Shown here: positions 1 to 9,713 of the stretch, one piece after another | Numbering within the stretch: the first letter of the stretch is position 1 | Layout: every line of letters begins with the position of its first letter | Assembly: GCF_000306785.1 (NCBI RefSeq) | Contig: NC_017955.1 | Location: forward strand, 1,736,001 to 1,800,000 | Direction: 5' to 3' | Length of the DNA: 64,000 nucleotides | From: Modestobacter italicus | GTDB lineage: Bacteria; Actinomycetota; Actinomycetes; Mycobacteriales; Geodermatophilaceae | Position numbers and translations under genes: made by a program | The notes under the pieces: generated by a model | Database searches by the model: none | Seen by the model: only the letters and a program-made list of their open reading frames with translations | What the model was told of the DNA's origin: nothing

Positions 1-414
1 GCGGCCCGCGAGCTCGCCGCCGAGCTGCCCGGCGTCCGGGCCGTCGTGCTGACCACCTTCGGCCGGCCGGGGTTCCTCCGCCGGGCGATGGAGGTGGGCG
101 CGGCGGGCTTCCTGGTCAAGGACTCCCCGGTGGCCGAGCTGGCCCGGGCCATCCGGGCGGTGGTGGCCGGCGAGCGGGTGATCGACCGGGACCTGGCCGC
201 GGCGGCGCTGGCGCTGGGCGCGACGCCGCTGTCGGCGCGCGAGGCCGACGTGCTGCGGGCGGCGGCGGACGGGGCCACCGTCGCCGACATCGCCGGCCGG
301 CTGTTCCTGTCGGAGGGGACGGTGCGGAACTACCTGTCCTCGGCGATCGGCAAGACCGGGGCGCGCACCCGGGTCGAGGCAGCACGGGTGGCCCAGGACA
401 AGGGCTGGCTGTGA
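1..414 (+). CDS. Response regulator, NarL/LuxR family (C-terminal part)
   Basis: The gene enters from the left edge, so its start and phospho-acceptor Asp are not visible. What remains is the end of a receiver domain (the FLVKD switch region with its conserved Lys) and a LuxR-type helix-turn-helix with PLSAREADVLRAAADG and the recognition helix LSEGTVRNYLSSAIGK. The EGTVRNYLS form followed by an RTRVEAARVA tail resembles DesR-like regulators. A sensor kinase would be expected just upstream, outside the window. It should act as a DNA-binding transcription factor in a two-component pathway. The signal cannot be read from this part. Confidence 0.9.
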   Translation, partial: AARELAAELPGVRAVVLTTFGRPGFLRRAMEVGAAGFLVKDSPVAELARAIRAVVAGERVIDRDLAAAALALGATPLSAREADVLRAAADGATVADIAGRLFLSEGTVRNYLSSAIGKTGARTRVEAARVAQDKGWL

Positions 415-418
415 CATC

Positions 419-435
419 GCGATCCTCCGGATCGC
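419..435 (+). terminator. Short hairpin after the response regulator
   Basis: GCGATCC and GGATCGC form 7-bp arms around a TCC loop, five bases after the stop codon. There is no T tract, as is usual in such GC-rich genomes. It lies between two convergent genes and could serve both. Confidence 0.35.
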
Positions 436-512
436 ACCGCGGCCAGGAGTCGTCCCCGACTCGCGATGAGCCGCTTCGTCGCTCGGTCGCGGGACCCTCC
501 GGGCCCCACTCC

Positions 513-881
513 TCACGACCGCGTCGGTCGAGTGTGTAAGCCGGCGTTGTGCGGGGCCTGGGCGGTGCCGGCGCCGTCCGGCATGAGCGCGTCGAGGTCG
601 AGCACCCGCACGTGGATGACGTTGCGCTGCTGCAGCGCGGCCCGCAGCGCCCGGTGCACGCCGTCCTCGAGGTAGGTCTCGCCGTGCCACTGCACCGCGT
701 GCGGGAAGAGGTCGCCGTAGAAGGTCGAGTCGTCGGCCAGCAGCGCGTCCAGGGCCAGCTCGCGCTTGGTGGTGGTGAGGGTGTCCAGCCGGATCTGCCG
801 GGGCGGGATCATCGCCCAGTCGCGGGTGGAGAAGCCGTGGTCGGGGTACGGCCGGCCGTCCCGCACCGCCTTGAAGATCAG
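513..881 (-). CDS. Conserved actinobacterial protein (Rv2375-like), probable CTG start
   Basis: Small soluble protein (122 codons from the proposed start) with the conserved core [20 protein letters not shown] and later [18 protein letters not shown]. Homologues sit next to hrcA in many actinobacteria, including Mycobacterium tuberculosis; databases sometimes call them VapB-like antitoxins. No partner toxin is visible here. The conserved region begins LIFKAV, and no ATG, GTG or TTG lies near it. CTG at 881 is preceded by GGGAGG seven bases upstream, a far better start than the ATG at 950, which would add 23 unrelated residues. Transcribed divergently from hrcA. The function is unknown. Confidence 0.75.
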   Translation of the reverse strand: MIFKAVRDGRPYPDHGFSTRDWAMIPPRQIRLDTLTTTKRELALDALLADDSTFYGDLFPHAVQWHGETYLEDGVHRALRAALQQRNVIHVRVLDLDALMPDGAGTAQAPHNAGLHTRPTRS

Positions 882-1046
882 GGCTGGTCCTCCCGGCTCA
901 CCGGCCCCCGGCTGCCCGGGGCCCGTCGACTCGAACCACCCTAGTGTCATTCCTCGACGGCCTGCGACGGCGGGGAGCCCGGGATCGATCCCATCCGCGC
1001 GCCCCGTCCCGCGAGCCGGAGGACGGCCGGAGCCGCCGGTCGTATG

Positions 1047-1073
1047 CTGGCACTCGGTCCACCTGAGTGCCAG
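1047..1073 (+). promoter_or_regulatory. CIRCE operator of hrcA
   Basis: CTGGCACTC and GAGTGCCAG are perfect inverted 9-mers separated by exactly 9 bases (GGTCCACCT). This matches the CIRCE architecture TTAGCACTC-N9-GAGTGCTAA, the binding site of HrcA. The possible -10 TATGCT at 1043-1048 overlaps its left edge, so bound HrcA would block its own promoter. Confidence 0.92.
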
Positions 1074-1110
1074 GAACGGGCTCGTCGAACCGGTACGGGA
1101 GGTGTCAGCC

Positions 1111-2133
1111 GTGGCGCACGACGACCGGCGCCTGCGGGTGCTGCGGGCGATCGTCCAGGACTACGTCTCCACCAACGACCCGGTGGGGAGCAAGGCGCTG
1201 GCGGCCCGCTACGACCTGGGGGTCTCTCCGGCCACGATCCGCAACGACATGGCGGTGCTGGAGGAGGAGGGGTACATCACCCAGCCGCACACCAGCGCCG
1301 GCCGGGTGCCCACCGACAAGGGCTACCGCTTCTTCGTCGACCGGCTGTCGGCGGTCAAGCCGCTGTCGGTCGCCGAGCGCAAGGCCATCGAGCGCTTCCT
1401 CGACGGCGCGGTCGACCTGCACGACGTGCTGGGCCGCAGCGTCCGGCTGCTCGCGCAGCTGACCCGCCAGGTCGCCGTCGTCCAGTACCCGACGCTGTCG
1501 CGCAGCGCCGTCCGGCACCTGGAGCTGGTGCCGCTGGCGCCGCACCGGCTGCTGATGGTGCTGATCACCGACACCGGCCGGGTCGAGCAGCGGGTCGTCG
1601 AGGTCCCGGTCGAGACCGACGCGGAGACCGTGGCCGAGCTGCGCTCGCTGCTCAACGCCGCCTTCGCCGGCGCGAAGCTCGGCGAGGCCAGCGACACCGT
1701 CGGCGACCTGGTCGACAACGCGCCGCCGCACCTGCGCGCGCTGGTCGCCGGGGTCAGCGCCACCCTGCTGGAGACCCTGGTCGAGCCCTCGGAGGACCGG
1801 CTGGTCATCGGCGGGACGGCGAACCTCGCCCGCGGCAGCGCGCTGGACTTCCCGCAGACCGTCCGGCCGTTGCTCGAGGCGTTGGAAGAACAGGTCGTGG
1901 TCCTGCGGTTGATGGCCGAGGTGGGACCGAGCACGGTGACCGTGAGCATCGGCGAGGAGAACGAGCACGAGGCGCTCACCGGTGCCTCGTTCGTCTCCGT
2001 GGGGTACGGGTCGGGGGACCAGGCCCTCGGCGGCCTCGGCGTCGTCGGCCCCACCCGGATGGACTACGCAGGCAACATCGCCGCGGTACGAGCCGTGGCG
2101 CGCTACGTCGGCCAGTTGCTGGCCGAGAGCTGA
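1111..2133 (+). CDS. hrcA: Heat-inducible transcription repressor HrcA
   Basis: Repressor of class I heat-shock genes that binds CIRCE and depends on GroEL for folding. The 340 residues show the N-terminal winged helix ([18 protein letters not shown], about 39-56) and the family signature [18 protein letters not shown] (60-77), followed by the GAF-like dimerisation region. GTG at 1111 is chosen because GGGAGG lies nine bases upstream and the conserved sequence starts at once; longer in-frame starts would run through the CIRCE operator. The first gene of an operon with dnaJ, it is autoregulated through the operator at 1047-1073. Heat or unfolded protein should release repression. Confidence 0.97.
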   Translation: MAHDDRRLRVLRAIVQDYVSTNDPVGSKALAARYDLGVSPATIRNDMAVLEEEGYITQPHTSAGRVPTDKGYRFFVDRLSAVKPLSVAERKAIERFLDGAVDLHDVLGRSVRLLAQLTRQVAVVQYPTLSRSAVRHLELVPLAPHRLLMVLITDTGRVEQRVVEVPVETDAETVAELRSLLNAAFAGAKLGEASDTVGDLVDNAPPHLRALVAGVSATLLETLVEPSEDRLVIGGTANLARGSALDFPQTVRPLLEALEEQVVVLRLMAEVGPSTVTVSIGEENEHEALTGASFVSVGYGSGDQALGGLGVVGPTRMDYAGNIAAVRAVARYVGQLLAES

Positions 2134-2148
2134 GGACGAGAACGCTCG

Positions 2149-3288
2149 ATGGCAACCGACTACTACGGCGTGCTGGGCCTGCAGCCCGGGGCCAGTGACG
2201 CCGACATCAAGCGCGCCTACCGCAAGATGGCGCGCGACCTGCACCCCGACGTCAACCCCGACGAGGGGGCGAAAGAGCAGTTCCAGCAGGTCAGCCGTGC
2301 CTACGAGGCGCTGACCGACCCGGAGAAGCGCCGGATCATCGACCTCGGCGGCGACCCGTACGAGACCGGGCGCGGCGGTGCCGGCAGCCCGTTCGGCGCC
2401 GGCGCGGGCTTCGGCGGTCTCGGCGACATCATGGACGCCTTCTTCGGGGGTGCCGGCGGGGCCCGCGGGCCGCGCAGCCGCACCCGCGAGGGCGAGGACG
2501 CGCTCATCCGGGTCGACCTCGACCTCGATGAGACGGTCTTCGGGACGACGACCGAGATCACCGTGGACACCGCGGTGCTGTGCGACGTCTGCACCGGGGC
2601 CGGCACCGCGCCCGGCACCCACCCGACCACCTGCTCGACCTGCAACGGCCGCGGCGAGGTGCAGAGCGTGCAGCGCTCGTTCCTCGGCCAGGTCATCGCC
2701 AGCCGGCCCTGCCCGACCTGCCAGGCCACCGGCCAGGTCATCCCGAACCCCTGCCCGCAGTGCGCCGGTGACGGCCGGGTCCGGTCCCGCCGCACCATCC
2801 CGGTCAAGATCCCGGCCGGGGTCGAGGACGGCATGCGGATCCGGCTGGCCGGCTACGGCGAGGTCGGCCCCGGCGGCGGCCCGGCCGGCGACCTGTACGT
2901 CGAGGTCCACGAGCGCCCGCACGACGTCTTCACCCGCGACGGCGAGGACCTGCACTGCCGGGTCACGCTGCCGATGACCGCCGCCGCGCTGGGCACCACG
3001 CTGAAGCTGGAGACGCTCGAGGGCCACGAGGACCTCACCATCAAGCCGGGCACCCAGTCGGGCAACGTGCTCACCCTCCGTGCCCATGGCGCGCCGCGGC
3101 TGCGCGGGACCGGGCGGGGCAACCTGCTCGTCCACCTCGACGTCACGACACCGACCCGGCTCGACGACCGCCAGTCCGAGCTGCTCCGCGAGCTGGCCGC
3201 GCTGCGCGGCGAGGACCTCACCGAGGGCACCGGCGCCAACACCGGCGGGCTGTTCTCCCGGGTGCGCGACGCGTTCAACGGCCGATGA
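2149..3288 (+). CDS. dnaJ: Chaperone DnaJ (second actinobacterial type, DnaJ2)
   Basis: Hsp40 co-chaperone that delivers unfolded protein to DnaK and stimulates its ATPase. The 379 residues contain an N-terminal J domain with the HPD motif at 32-34, a Gly/Phe-rich stretch around 60-105, and a zinc-binding region at about 145-205 with four CxxCxGxG-type repeats ([32 protein letters not shown]). C-terminal substrate-binding domains follow. It lies 15 bases after hrcA and so should be heat-induced through HrcA. This hrcA-linked copy is normally distinct from the dnaK-operon DnaJ elsewhere in such genomes. Confidence 0.97.
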   Translation: MATDYYGVLGLQPGASDADIKRAYRKMARDLHPDVNPDEGAKEQFQQVSRAYEALTDPEKRRIIDLGGDPYETGRGGAGSPFGAGAGFGGLGDIMDAFFGGAGGARGPRSRTREGEDALIRVDLDLDETVFGTTTEITVDTAVLCDVCTGAGTAPGTHPTTCSTCNGRGEVQSVQRSFLGQVIASRPCPTCQATGQVIPNPCPQCAGDGRVRSRRTIPVKIPAGVEDGMRIRLAGYGEVGPGGGPAGDLYVEVHERPHDVFTRDGEDLHCRVTLPMTAAALGTTLKLETLEGHEDLTIKPGTQSGNVLTLRAHGAPRLRGTGRGNLLVHLDVTTPTRLDDRQSELLRELAALRGEDLTEGTGANTGGLFSRVRDAFNGR

Positions 3289-4046
3289 GCGAGACCCCGG
3301 CCGGCACGCTGCAGGCCGACGGTGCGCCGCTGTTCCTGCTCGACGAGGTGCCGGCCGGTGACGTCCTCACTGTCGACGGCGCCGAGGGCCGGCACGCCGT
3401 CGACGTGCTGCGGCTGACCGTCGGTGAGCGGGTGCGGGTCGCCGACGGCCGCGGCCTGGTGGTCGAGGGCTCGGTGCTCGGCGCCGAGCACGCGACGCTG
3501 CAGGTCCACGTGCTGGCCCGGCACGACGTCCCGCCGCCGTCGCCGGAGTTCGTGCTGGTCCAGGCGCTGCCCAAGGGCGACCGCGGGCCGCTGGCCGTCG
3601 ACCTGGCCACCGAGCTCGGCGTCGACCGGGTGGTGCCGTGGACCGCGGCCCGCTGCGTGACCCGGTGGCGCGAGGACCGGGTGGACAAGGGGCTGGCCAA
3701 GTGGCGCTCCGCCGCCCGCGCGGCGAGCAAGCAGGCCCGCCGTCCGCGGGTGCCCGAGGTGACCGAGCCGATGAGCACCCGCCAGGTGATCGGGATGCTC
3801 GCCGACGTCGACCTGGCGCTGGTGCTGCACGAGCAGGCCCGCCAGCCGTTCGCCGCGGTCGACATCCCGGCCACCGGCACGATCGCCGTCATCGTCGGAC
3901 CCGAGGGCGGGCTCACCGACGGCGAGGTCGTGGCCTTCCGCGCCGCCGGCGCCCAGTCGGTCCGGCTGGGCGCCGAGGTGCTCCGCACGTCGACCGCCGG
4001 CGCCGCGGCGCTGGCCGCACTGGCCGCCCGCACCCGCTGGCGGTGA
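3285..4046 (+). CDS. rsmE: 16S rRNA (uracil-1498-N3)-methyltransferase RsmE
   Basis: SPOUT-class enzyme that methylates U1498 of 16S rRNA in the decoding region using S-adenosylmethionine. The 253 residues show the PUA-like N-terminus and the C-terminal knot motifs [12 protein letters not shown] (about 203-214) and [14 protein letters not shown] near the end, which form the cofactor pocket. Its ATG overlaps the dnaJ stop by four bases, so it is translationally coupled and co-transcribed with the hrcA-dnaJ operon. This linkage to dnaJ is common in bacteria. Confidence 0.95.
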   Translation: MSETPAGTLQADGAPLFLLDEVPAGDVLTVDGAEGRHAVDVLRLTVGERVRVADGRGLVVEGSVLGAEHATLQVHVLARHDVPPPSPEFVLVQALPKGDRGPLAVDLATELGVDRVVPWTAARCVTRWREDRVDKGLAKWRSAARAASKQARRPRVPEVTEPMSTRQVIGMLADVDLALVLHEQARQPFAAVDIPATGTIAVIVGPEGGLTDGEVVAFRAAGAQSVRLGAEVLRTSTAGAAALAALAARTRWR

Positions 4047-4052
4047 GGGTCG

Positions 4053-4122
4053 CCGAGTGAGCAGTCGTGGTCGCTGGACCGCGCGTACGCGCCGGCGCGG
4101 ACGACCAGTACTGCCCACTCGG
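4053..4122. terminator. Long imperfect palindrome between convergent rsmE and XRE gene
   Basis: CCGAGTGAGCAGT (4053-4065) pairs with ACTGCCCACTCGG (4110-4122) with one mismatch. TGGTC/GACCA-type pairs and a GCGCGTACGCGC core lie inside, giving a hairpin of about 70 bases that begins seven bases after the rsmE stop. It is likely a bidirectional terminator without a T tract. Confidence 0.6.
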
Positions 4123-4160
4123 CCCCGCGGTCACCTCAGCGCCGCGCTGACGCGACGCCA

Positions 4161-5003
4161 TCAGCGGGTGGGGGCCGGTACGTCCCAGCTGGCCAGCAGC
4201 GGCAGCGTCCGCGCGGTCGGCGAGCCGGGCGGCGCGGTGTAGACGACCAGCCGCTGGTCGGGGTCGTGCGGCGCGGCGACGACCTCGATGTCGAAGGACA
4301 GCGGCCCGGCGACCGGGTGCTGGATGCGCTTGGGCACCGAGGCGTAGTCGCGGACCCCGTGGTCGGCCCACCACCGGTCGACGTCGGCGTCGGCGGCGCG
4401 CAGCTCGTCGATCAGGGCCCGGAGCCGGCGGTCGTCGGGGTGCCGGGCGGCGTCCCGGCGGAGCGCGCCGACCGAGGCGGCGGCGAAGTCGGCCCAGTTG
4501 ACGACCCGCTCCCGGGCGCCGGGGTCCAGGAAGAGCCAGCGCAGCAGCGAGCTGCCCGGGCCGAACGGGCTGCCGAGCACGGCGGACAGCAGCGCGTTGC
4601 TGGCCAGCACGTCGCCCCGCTGGCCGAGCAGCAGCACCGGCACGTGGTCCAGCGTGGCCATCAGCCGCAGCAGCCCCGGGTCGGCCTGCTGCGGCAGCCC
4701 CGCGGCCGCGACCCGGCGGCGGGTGGGGGCGGCCAGGTCGCGCAGGTGGGCGTGCTCGACGTCGTCCAGCCGCAGCGCGCCGGCGAGCGCGTCCAGCACC
4801 TCGTCGGACACGTTGGCCTGCCGGCCCTGCTCGAGCCGGGAGTAGTAGTCCGGGCTGAGCCCGGCCAGCACGGCGAGCTCCTCCTTGCGCAGCCCCGGCA
4901 CCCGCCGCGGACCGGGGAACGCCGCCATCCCGGCCTGCGCCGGGGTCAGGCCGTCGCGCCGGGAGCGCAGGAACGTACCGAGGGCGGCGCGGTCTCGGGG
5001 CAC
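4161..5003 (-). CDS. XRE-family regulator with MmyB-like ligand domain
   Basis: 280-residue transcription regulator. An N-terminal helix-turn-helix (FLRSRRDGLTPAQ, then PGLRKEELAVLAGLSPDYYS and RLEQGRQANVSDEVLDALA, about 10-75) is followed by the MmyB-like domain typical of actinobacteria (LASNALLSAVLG, WADFAAASVG, CTP-like end DPDQRLVVYTAPPGSPT). GTG at 5003 fits the family start. It is divergent from the short-chain dehydrogenase at 5106 and probably controls it through the 100-bp gap, which contains repeated GGTCCTGCC elements. The ligand is unknown. Confidence 0.9.
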   Translation of the reverse strand: MPRDRAALGTFLRSRRDGLTPAQAGMAAFPGPRRVPGLRKEELAVLAGLSPDYYSRLEQGRQANVSDEVLDALAGALRLDDVEHAHLRDLAAPTRRRVAAAGLPQQADPGLLRLMATLDHVPVLLLGQRGDVLASNALLSAVLGSPFGPGSSLLRWLFLDPGARERVVNWADFAAASVGALRRDAARHPDDRRLRALIDELRAADADVDRWWADHGVRDYASVPKRIQHPVAGPLSFDIEVVAAPHDPDQRLVVYTAPPGSPTARTLPLLASWDVPAPTR

Positions 5004-5105
5004 CCGCCCACGGTAGGAGCACGACGCGGGGTCCTGCCTGGTCCTGCCGTGCCCAGGCTGAGCCGGGCCTGGCCCCGGCCGGTCGGCGGGGTGCCTCCTG
5101 TGTCC

Positions 5106-5885
5106 ATGACCTCTCCCAGCACCCTGTCCGGCCGGCTGGCCGGGCGCACCGCGATCGTCACCGGCTCGACCAGCGGCATCGGCGCCGCCACCGCCCGCGT
5201 CCTCGCCGCCGAGGGGGCGCACGTCGTCGTGAGCGGCCGGGACGCCGACCGGGCCGCCGCGGTGGTCGCCGGGATCACCGCCGCCGGTGGCCGGGCGACG
5301 TCCGTCCCGGCCGACCTCGGCGGCAGCCACGCCCAGCTGCGCGCCTTCGCCGCCGCGGCGACCGAGGCGCTGGGCGGCCGCGTCGACGTCCTGGTCAACA
5401 ACGCCGGCATCTACCCGGTCGGCGCCACCGAGGACCTCGCCGACGCCGACCTGGACGCGCTGCTGGCGGTGAACGTCCGGGCCCCGCACGTCCTCGTCGC
5501 CGCGATCGCCCCAGCCATGGCCGCCCGCGGCTCCGGGGCGATCGTGACCGTCGGCTCGTGGATGGCGCGGGTGGGCAGCCCGTTCGGCGCGATGTACACC
5601 GCGACCAAGGCCGCCGACGAGCAGCTGACCCGCAGCTGGGCGGCGGAGTACGGGCCGCGCGGCGTGCGGGTCAACACCGTGGCCCCCGGCGTGACCCTGA
5701 CCCCGGGCAACGAGGCCGCCGGCGCCGTGCTGGACGCGATGGCGGCGGCGACCCCGGCCGGCGTCGTCGTCCGGCCCGACGACGTGGCCCGCGGCGTGCT
5801 CTACCTGGTCTCCGACGACGCGGCGATGGTGCACGGCACCACGTTGTCCGTGGACGGCGGCATCTCGGCCACCCGGCCGGCCTGA
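5106..5885 (+). CDS. Short-chain dehydrogenase/reductase
   Basis: NAD(P)-dependent oxidoreductase of the classical SDR type, 259 residues. The cofactor motif TGSTSGIG is at 19-26, the NNAG motif is near residue 98, the catalytic Ser lies in TVGSW (about 151), and the Tyr/Lys pair is Y164 and K168 in MYTATKAAD. The C-terminal SVDGG motif is present. An Arg in SGRDADR just after beta-2 suggests NADP(H) preference. The substrate cannot be read. It is transcribed divergently from the XRE regulator, a common pairing for regulated SDRs. Confidence 0.93.
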   Translation: MTSPSTLSGRLAGRTAIVTGSTSGIGAATARVLAAEGAHVVVSGRDADRAAAVVAGITAAGGRATSVPADLGGSHAQLRAFAAAATEALGGRVDVLVNNAGIYPVGATEDLADADLDALLAVNVRAPHVLVAAIAPAMAARGSGAIVTVGSWMARVGSPFGAMYTATKAADEQLTRSWAAEYGPRGVRVNTVAPGVTLTPGNEAAGAVLDAMAAATPAGVVVRPDDVARGVLYLVSDDAAMVHGTTLSVDGGISATRPA

Positions 5886-5904
5886 CCGGTCGCCGGGCGG
5901 GTGG

Positions 5905-7464
5905 TCAGGCCACCTCGACGATGCTGCGGGTGACCGCAGCCTGCTCGGTGAGCACGCCGCCGATCATGTGCTGGGTCTCGTTGATCCGCTCCACGATGTC
6001 CCGGATGGAGGCCAGCGCCCCGACGACGTCCTGGACGTCGCCCTGGATCGCCGCCACCCGGCTGCTGACCTCGTCGGTGGCCCGGGCGGTCTCCCGGGCC
6101 AGCTCCTTGACCTCGCCGGCGACGACGGCGAAGCCCTTTCCCGCCTCGCCGGCGCGGGCCGCCTCGATCGTGGCGTTGAGCGCGAGCAGGTTGGTCTGCT
6201 CGGCGATGCCGGTGATCACCTTGACCACCTTGTCGATCTCCGCGCTGGAGCGGCCGAGCCCAGCGGCGTACCCGCCGGCCCGGCCGGCGACCTGCTGGCC
6301 CTCACCGGCGACCCGGGTGGCCTCGGCGACGTTGCGCGCCACCTCGTCGATGGAGGCGACCATCTCCCGCCCGGCCACGGCGATCCGCTCGGTGGCCGCG
6401 ATCCGCTGCATGGTCTGGCTGATCAGGAAGGCGGTGTTGTGCAGCGCGTCGCGGCGGCTGGCGGCGAGCACCAGCGTGCGGGTGGCGAAGAAGTCCATCG
6501 TGCCGACCACCCGGCCGTCGACCGTGATGGGCAGGCAGACCCCGGACCGCACCCCGGCCGCGCGGGCGGCCGGCGCCCGCACGCAGTCGTGCACCTGGCC
6601 GAGGTCCTCGACGAACACCAGGTCCCCGGCGGCCCAGGTGCGCCCGGCGACGCCGACGCCCCGGGCGAAGCCCGCGCCGCGGCTGATCGACGCGAACTCC
6701 GCACCGAGGTCACCGGACGCCTGGGACAGCCGCAGGGTGGCCGAGGCGTCGTCGAGGGCCCACCAGGAGCCGTAGTGCCAGTCGAACTCCCGGCGGATGG
6801 TCTCCAGCGCGGTCCTGATCGCCTCGTCGACCGTCCGCGCCTGCGCCAGGTCGCGGAGCAGGCTGTTGACCGCGGCGAGGTCGCCGGAGGCGCGGTCCTG
6901 GTCCTGGGCCCCGGCGACCCGGGCGAAGGCCTGGGAGACCAGCAGCCCGACGGCGCGGAGGGCGGCGAGCCGCTCGGCCGAGGGGCTCAGCGTCTCGGTG
7001 GCGAAGAAGTCCATGGTGCCGACGACGGCGCCGTCGCGGACCACCGGGAAGCAGATGCCGCTGCGGACCCCGGCCCGCTGCGCCGCGGGTGCGCGGACGC
7101 AGTCGGTGAGCTCGCCGAGGTCGGGCACGAACACCAGGTCGCGGGCCCGCCAGGCGCGCCCGGACAGCCCCACCCCCTGCGCGAAGGAGGCGGCCAGGGT
7201 GACCTGCCGGAACTCCTGCCCGGCGTCGCCGGACTCGACGGCGAAGTGCAGCCGGCCGTCCTCCGGCGCGATGGTCCAGTACGAGCCGTAGGCCCAGCCG
7301 AAGGCCTCCCGCACGGTGTCCAGGGCGGCGCGGGCGACCGACGCGGCGTCGGTGGCCCGGTCGAGGGCGGTCAGCACACGGGTGACGGCGGTGACGTCGG
7401 AGCGGGCCTCGGCGAGCTCGGCGGTGTGGTCGGGGGCCTTCTGGCGGAACGCGGCGATGCGCAT
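5905..7464 (-). CDS. Soluble methyl-accepting chemotaxis-type receptor with two GAF domains
   Basis: 519 residues with no membrane segment. Two related GAF modules occupy about 35-180 and 205-350. Each contains an FA(Q/R)GVG(L/V)(S/A)GR(A/T)W segment, then DCVRAPAA and [10 protein letters not shown], which look like an internal duplication. The C-terminus is a methyl-accepting signalling domain with the hairpin tip [20 protein letters not shown] and [15 protein letters not shown]. It should sense a small molecule or redox cofactor in the cytoplasm and talk to a CheA/CheW array, but no che genes are in the window. Divergent from the HIT gene. Confidence 0.93.
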   Translation of the reverse strand: MRIAAFRQKAPDHTAELAEARSDVTAVTRVLTALDRATDAASVARAALDTVREAFGWAYGSYWTIAPEDGRLHFAVESGDAGQEFRQVTLAASFAQGVGLSGRAWRARDLVFVPDLGELTDCVRAPAAQRAGVRSGICFPVVRDGAVVGTMDFFATETLSPSAERLAALRAVGLLVSQAFARVAGAQDQDRASGDLAAVNSLLRDLAQARTVDEAIRTALETIRREFDWHYGSWWALDDASATLRLSQASGDLGAEFASISRGAGFARGVGVAGRTWAAGDLVFVEDLGQVHDCVRAPAARAAGVRSGVCLPITVDGRVVGTMDFFATRTLVLAASRRDALHNTAFLISQTMQRIAATERIAVAGREMVASIDEVARNVAEATRVAGEGQQVAGRAGGYAAGLGRSSAEIDKVVKVITGIAEQTNLLALNATIEAARAGEAGKGFAVVAGEVKELARETARATDEVSSRVAAIQGDVQDVVGALASIRDIVERINETQHMIGGVLTEQAAVTRSIVEVA

Positions 7465-7618
7465 GTCGGTCCTCTGCTCGGGACTCCGCCGGCGGTGTCG
7501 ACGCGTCCGGTGCAGTCCTCGGCGCGGTGATCACGGCGGTGAAGTCGAACCAACCGGGTTGCGCACGACCAGACGTACTGTCTCGTCTCGTTGACCGGCA
7601 CCGCCTAGGGTCGACGGC

Positions 7619-7990
7619 ATGAGCGAGCCGCCGAGCGACTGCCTGTTCTGCCGCATGGTCGCGGGGGAGATCGCGCCGGACGTCGTCCGGGAGACCGACC
7701 GCACGCTCGCCTTCCGCGACATCAACCCGCAGGCGCCCACGCACGTGCTGGTGGTCCCGCGCGAGCACCACGCCACGCTCGGCGCGCTGACCGCCGCCGA
7801 CCCCGGGCTCACCGGCGAGCTGGTCGCCGCCGCGCACGCCGTCGCGCTGCAGGAGGGGCTGGTCGCCGACGGCGGCGCGGAACCGGGCTACCGGCTGGTG
7901 GCGAACACCGGGCCGCAGGCCGGGCAGACGGTGCACCACGTCCACCTGCACGTGCTGGGCGGGCGCGGGCTGGGCTGGCCGCCGGGCTGA
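7619..7990 (+). CDS. HIT-family nucleotide hydrolase (HINT type)
   Basis: 123-residue histidine-triad protein that hydrolyses nucleoside phosphoramidates or related AMP conjugates. The N-terminal CLFCRMVAGEIAP and the catalytic HVHLHVLGG triad (His-x-His-x-His) are intact, and the length fits HINT proteins. TAGGGT ends eight bases before the ATG and no Shine-Dalgarno is present, so the transcript is probably leaderless. It precedes phoH, as in many actinobacteria. Confidence 0.95.
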   Translation: MSEPPSDCLFCRMVAGEIAPDVVRETDRTLAFRDINPQAPTHVLVVPREHHATLGALTAADPGLTGELVAAAHAVALQEGLVADGGAEPGYRLVANTGPQAGQTVHHVHLHVLGGRGLGWPPG

Positions 7991-8085
7991 ACGTCACGCT
8001 GCGTCGAGCCGGGCCGCGGGCGGCCGGGCGCGCGTAGACTGGCTCGGGTCACAGCCCCGTCGCAGGAAGGCAGGGTCGAGCGTAC

Positions 8086-9210
8086 TTGCCCGACACCGCA
8101 CCAGACGCCGCCCCCGCCGCCCCCGGCGCGGCCACGCAGCGTGAGCTCTCCGCGCGCGCCGCGGGAGCCGGCACCCCGGACGCGCCGCCCGCTGTCCGCA
8201 CCTCCCTCACCGTCCCGGACAGCGTCTCGATGGTCGCCCTCCTGGGCCAGTCCGACGAGCTGCTCCGTCTGGTCGAGAGCGAGCTCGCCGCCGACGTGCA
8301 CGTCCGCGGCAACGAGATCGCGATCACCGGGCAGCCGGCCGACAACGCCTTCGCCGTCCGGGTCTTCGACGAGCTGATCGCGCTGCTCGCCACCGGTCAG
8401 GCGCTGCGCCCGGACTCGGTGCGCCGTGTCGTGGCGATGCTGAAGGCCGGCGGCTCCGAGCGCCCGGCCGACGTCCTCAGTCTGGACATCATCAGCCGCC
8501 GGGGCCGCACCATCCGGCCCAAGACGCTGAACCAGAAGCGCTACGTCGACGCCATCGACAAGAACAGCGTCGTGTTCGGCATCGGCCCGGCGGGCACCGG
8601 CAAGACCTACCTCGCGATGGCCAAGGCCGTGCAGGCGCTGCAGACCAAGCAGGTCAACCGGATCATCCTGACCCGGCCGGCGGTCGAGGCCGGCGAGCGG
8701 CTGGGCTTCCTGCCCGGCTCGCTGTCGGACAAGATCGATCCGTACCTGCGCCCGCTCTACGACGCGCTGCACGACATGGTCGACCCCGAGTCGATCCCGC
8801 GGCTGATGGCGGCGGGCACCATCGAGGTCGCCCCGCTGGCCTACATGCGCGGCCGCACGCTCAACGACGCGTTCGTCATCCTCGACGAGGCGCAGAACAC
8901 CACCGCCGAGCAGATGAAGATGTTCCTCACCCGGCTCGGCTTCGGCTCGAAGATGGTCGTCACCGGCGACGTCACCCAGGTCGACCTGCCCGGTGGCGCG
9001 CAGAGCGGTCTGCGGATCGTCCGGGAGATCCTCGACGGCATCGACGACGTGCACTTCAGCACGCTGACCAGCACCGACGTGGTCCGGCACCGGCTGGTCG
9101 GGGACATCGTCGACGCCTACGAGCGCTTCGACGCCACCCGGCAGCCGGCCGCCACCGGCCCGGCGCGGGCCAGCCGGCCCGCCCGGTCCACCCGGCAGCA
9201 GGGGAGCTGA
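8086..9210 (+). CDS. phoH: PhoH-like P-loop ATPase
   Basis: 374-residue PhoH-family protein, a predicted RNA-linked ATPase/helicase. The Walker A motif [10 protein letters not shown] is at about 165-174 and the Walker B VILDEAQN at about 264. A KH/RNA-binding-like region lies before the ATPase domain and a disordered Pro/Ala/Arg tail closes the protein. The start is TTG at 8086, with AGGAAGG upstream at somewhat long spacing; TAGACT at 8035-8040 may be the -10 box. It opens the conserved phoH-ybeY-corC row, whose products act in RNA processing. Confidence 0.93.
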   Translation: MPDTAPDAAPAAPGAATQRELSARAAGAGTPDAPPAVRTSLTVPDSVSMVALLGQSDELLRLVESELAADVHVRGNEIAITGQPADNAFAVRVFDELIALLATGQALRPDSVRRVVAMLKAGGSERPADVLSLDIISRRGRTIRPKTLNQKRYVDAIDKNSVVFGIGPAGTGKTYLAMAKAVQALQTKQVNRIILTRPAVEAGERLGFLPGSLSDKIDPYLRPLYDALHDMVDPESIPRLMAAGTIEVAPLAYMRGRTLNDAFVILDEAQNTTAEQMKMFLTRLGFGSKMVVTGDVTQVDLPGGAQSGLRIVREILDGIDDVHFSTLTSTDVVRHRLVGDIVDAYERFDATRQPAATGPARASRPARSTRQQGS

Positions 9211-9215
9211 GCGGC

Positions 9216-9713
9216 GTGCCCGTCGAGGTCGCCAACGAGTCCGAGATCGCCGTCGACGAGCAGGCGCTGGCCGGCGTCTGCCGGTACGTGCTGGACTCCC
9301 TGGACGTCAGCCCGCTGGCCGAGCTCTCCGTGCTCTGCGTGGACGTCGACTACATGGCCAGCCTGCACGAGCGGTGGATGGGCGAGAAGGGCCCGACCGA
9401 CGTGCTGGCCTTCCCGATGGACGAGCTGGACACCGCCCGCCCCGACGACCCGGACCCCGGTCCGGCGCTGCTCGGCGACGTGGTGCTCTGCCCGGCCGTC
9501 GCGGTCCGCCAGGCCCGCGCCGCCGGCCACTCGATGGCCGACGAGCTCCTCCTGCTCGCCACCCACGGCGTGCTCCACCTGCTCGGCTACGACCACATGG
9601 AGCCCGACGAGGAGAAGGAGATGTTCGGCCTGCAGTCCCAGCTGCTCGAGGGCTTCCGCTCCGTGCCGAGGGAACCGGTGACCGGCGAACCCGTGGAGCC
9701 GGGGACGCGATGA
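9216..9713 (+). CDS. ybeY: Endoribonuclease YbeY (rRNA maturation factor)
   Basis: Zinc-dependent RNase needed for 16S rRNA 3' end maturation and ribosome quality control. The 165 residues contain the zinc site [11 protein letters not shown], with His at 117, 121 and 127, and the upstream GPTDVLAFP motif. The GTG at 9216 lies five bases after the phoH stop, and the stop overlaps the next gene, so the three are one operon. Confidence 0.97.
   Translation: MPVEVANESEIAVDEQALAGVCRYVLDSLDVSPLAELSVLCVDVDYMASLHERWMGEKGPTDVLAFPMDELDTARPDDPDPGPALLGDVVLCPAVAVRQARAAGHSMADELLLLATHGVLHLLGYDHMEPDEEKEMFGLQSQLLEGFRSVPREPVTGEPVEPGTR

Noticed and set aside
766-1110. N-terminal extension of hrcA to 766
   Set aside because: It would translate through the CIRCE operator and promoter and lacks homology; GTG at 1111 has a good ribosome site.
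1105-3135. Long open frame on the minus strand opposite hrcA and dnaJ
   Set aside because: Its translation is low-complexity (Ala, Gly, Arg, Asp, Leu) and mirrors codon bias of the real genes on the plus strand; no conserved motif.
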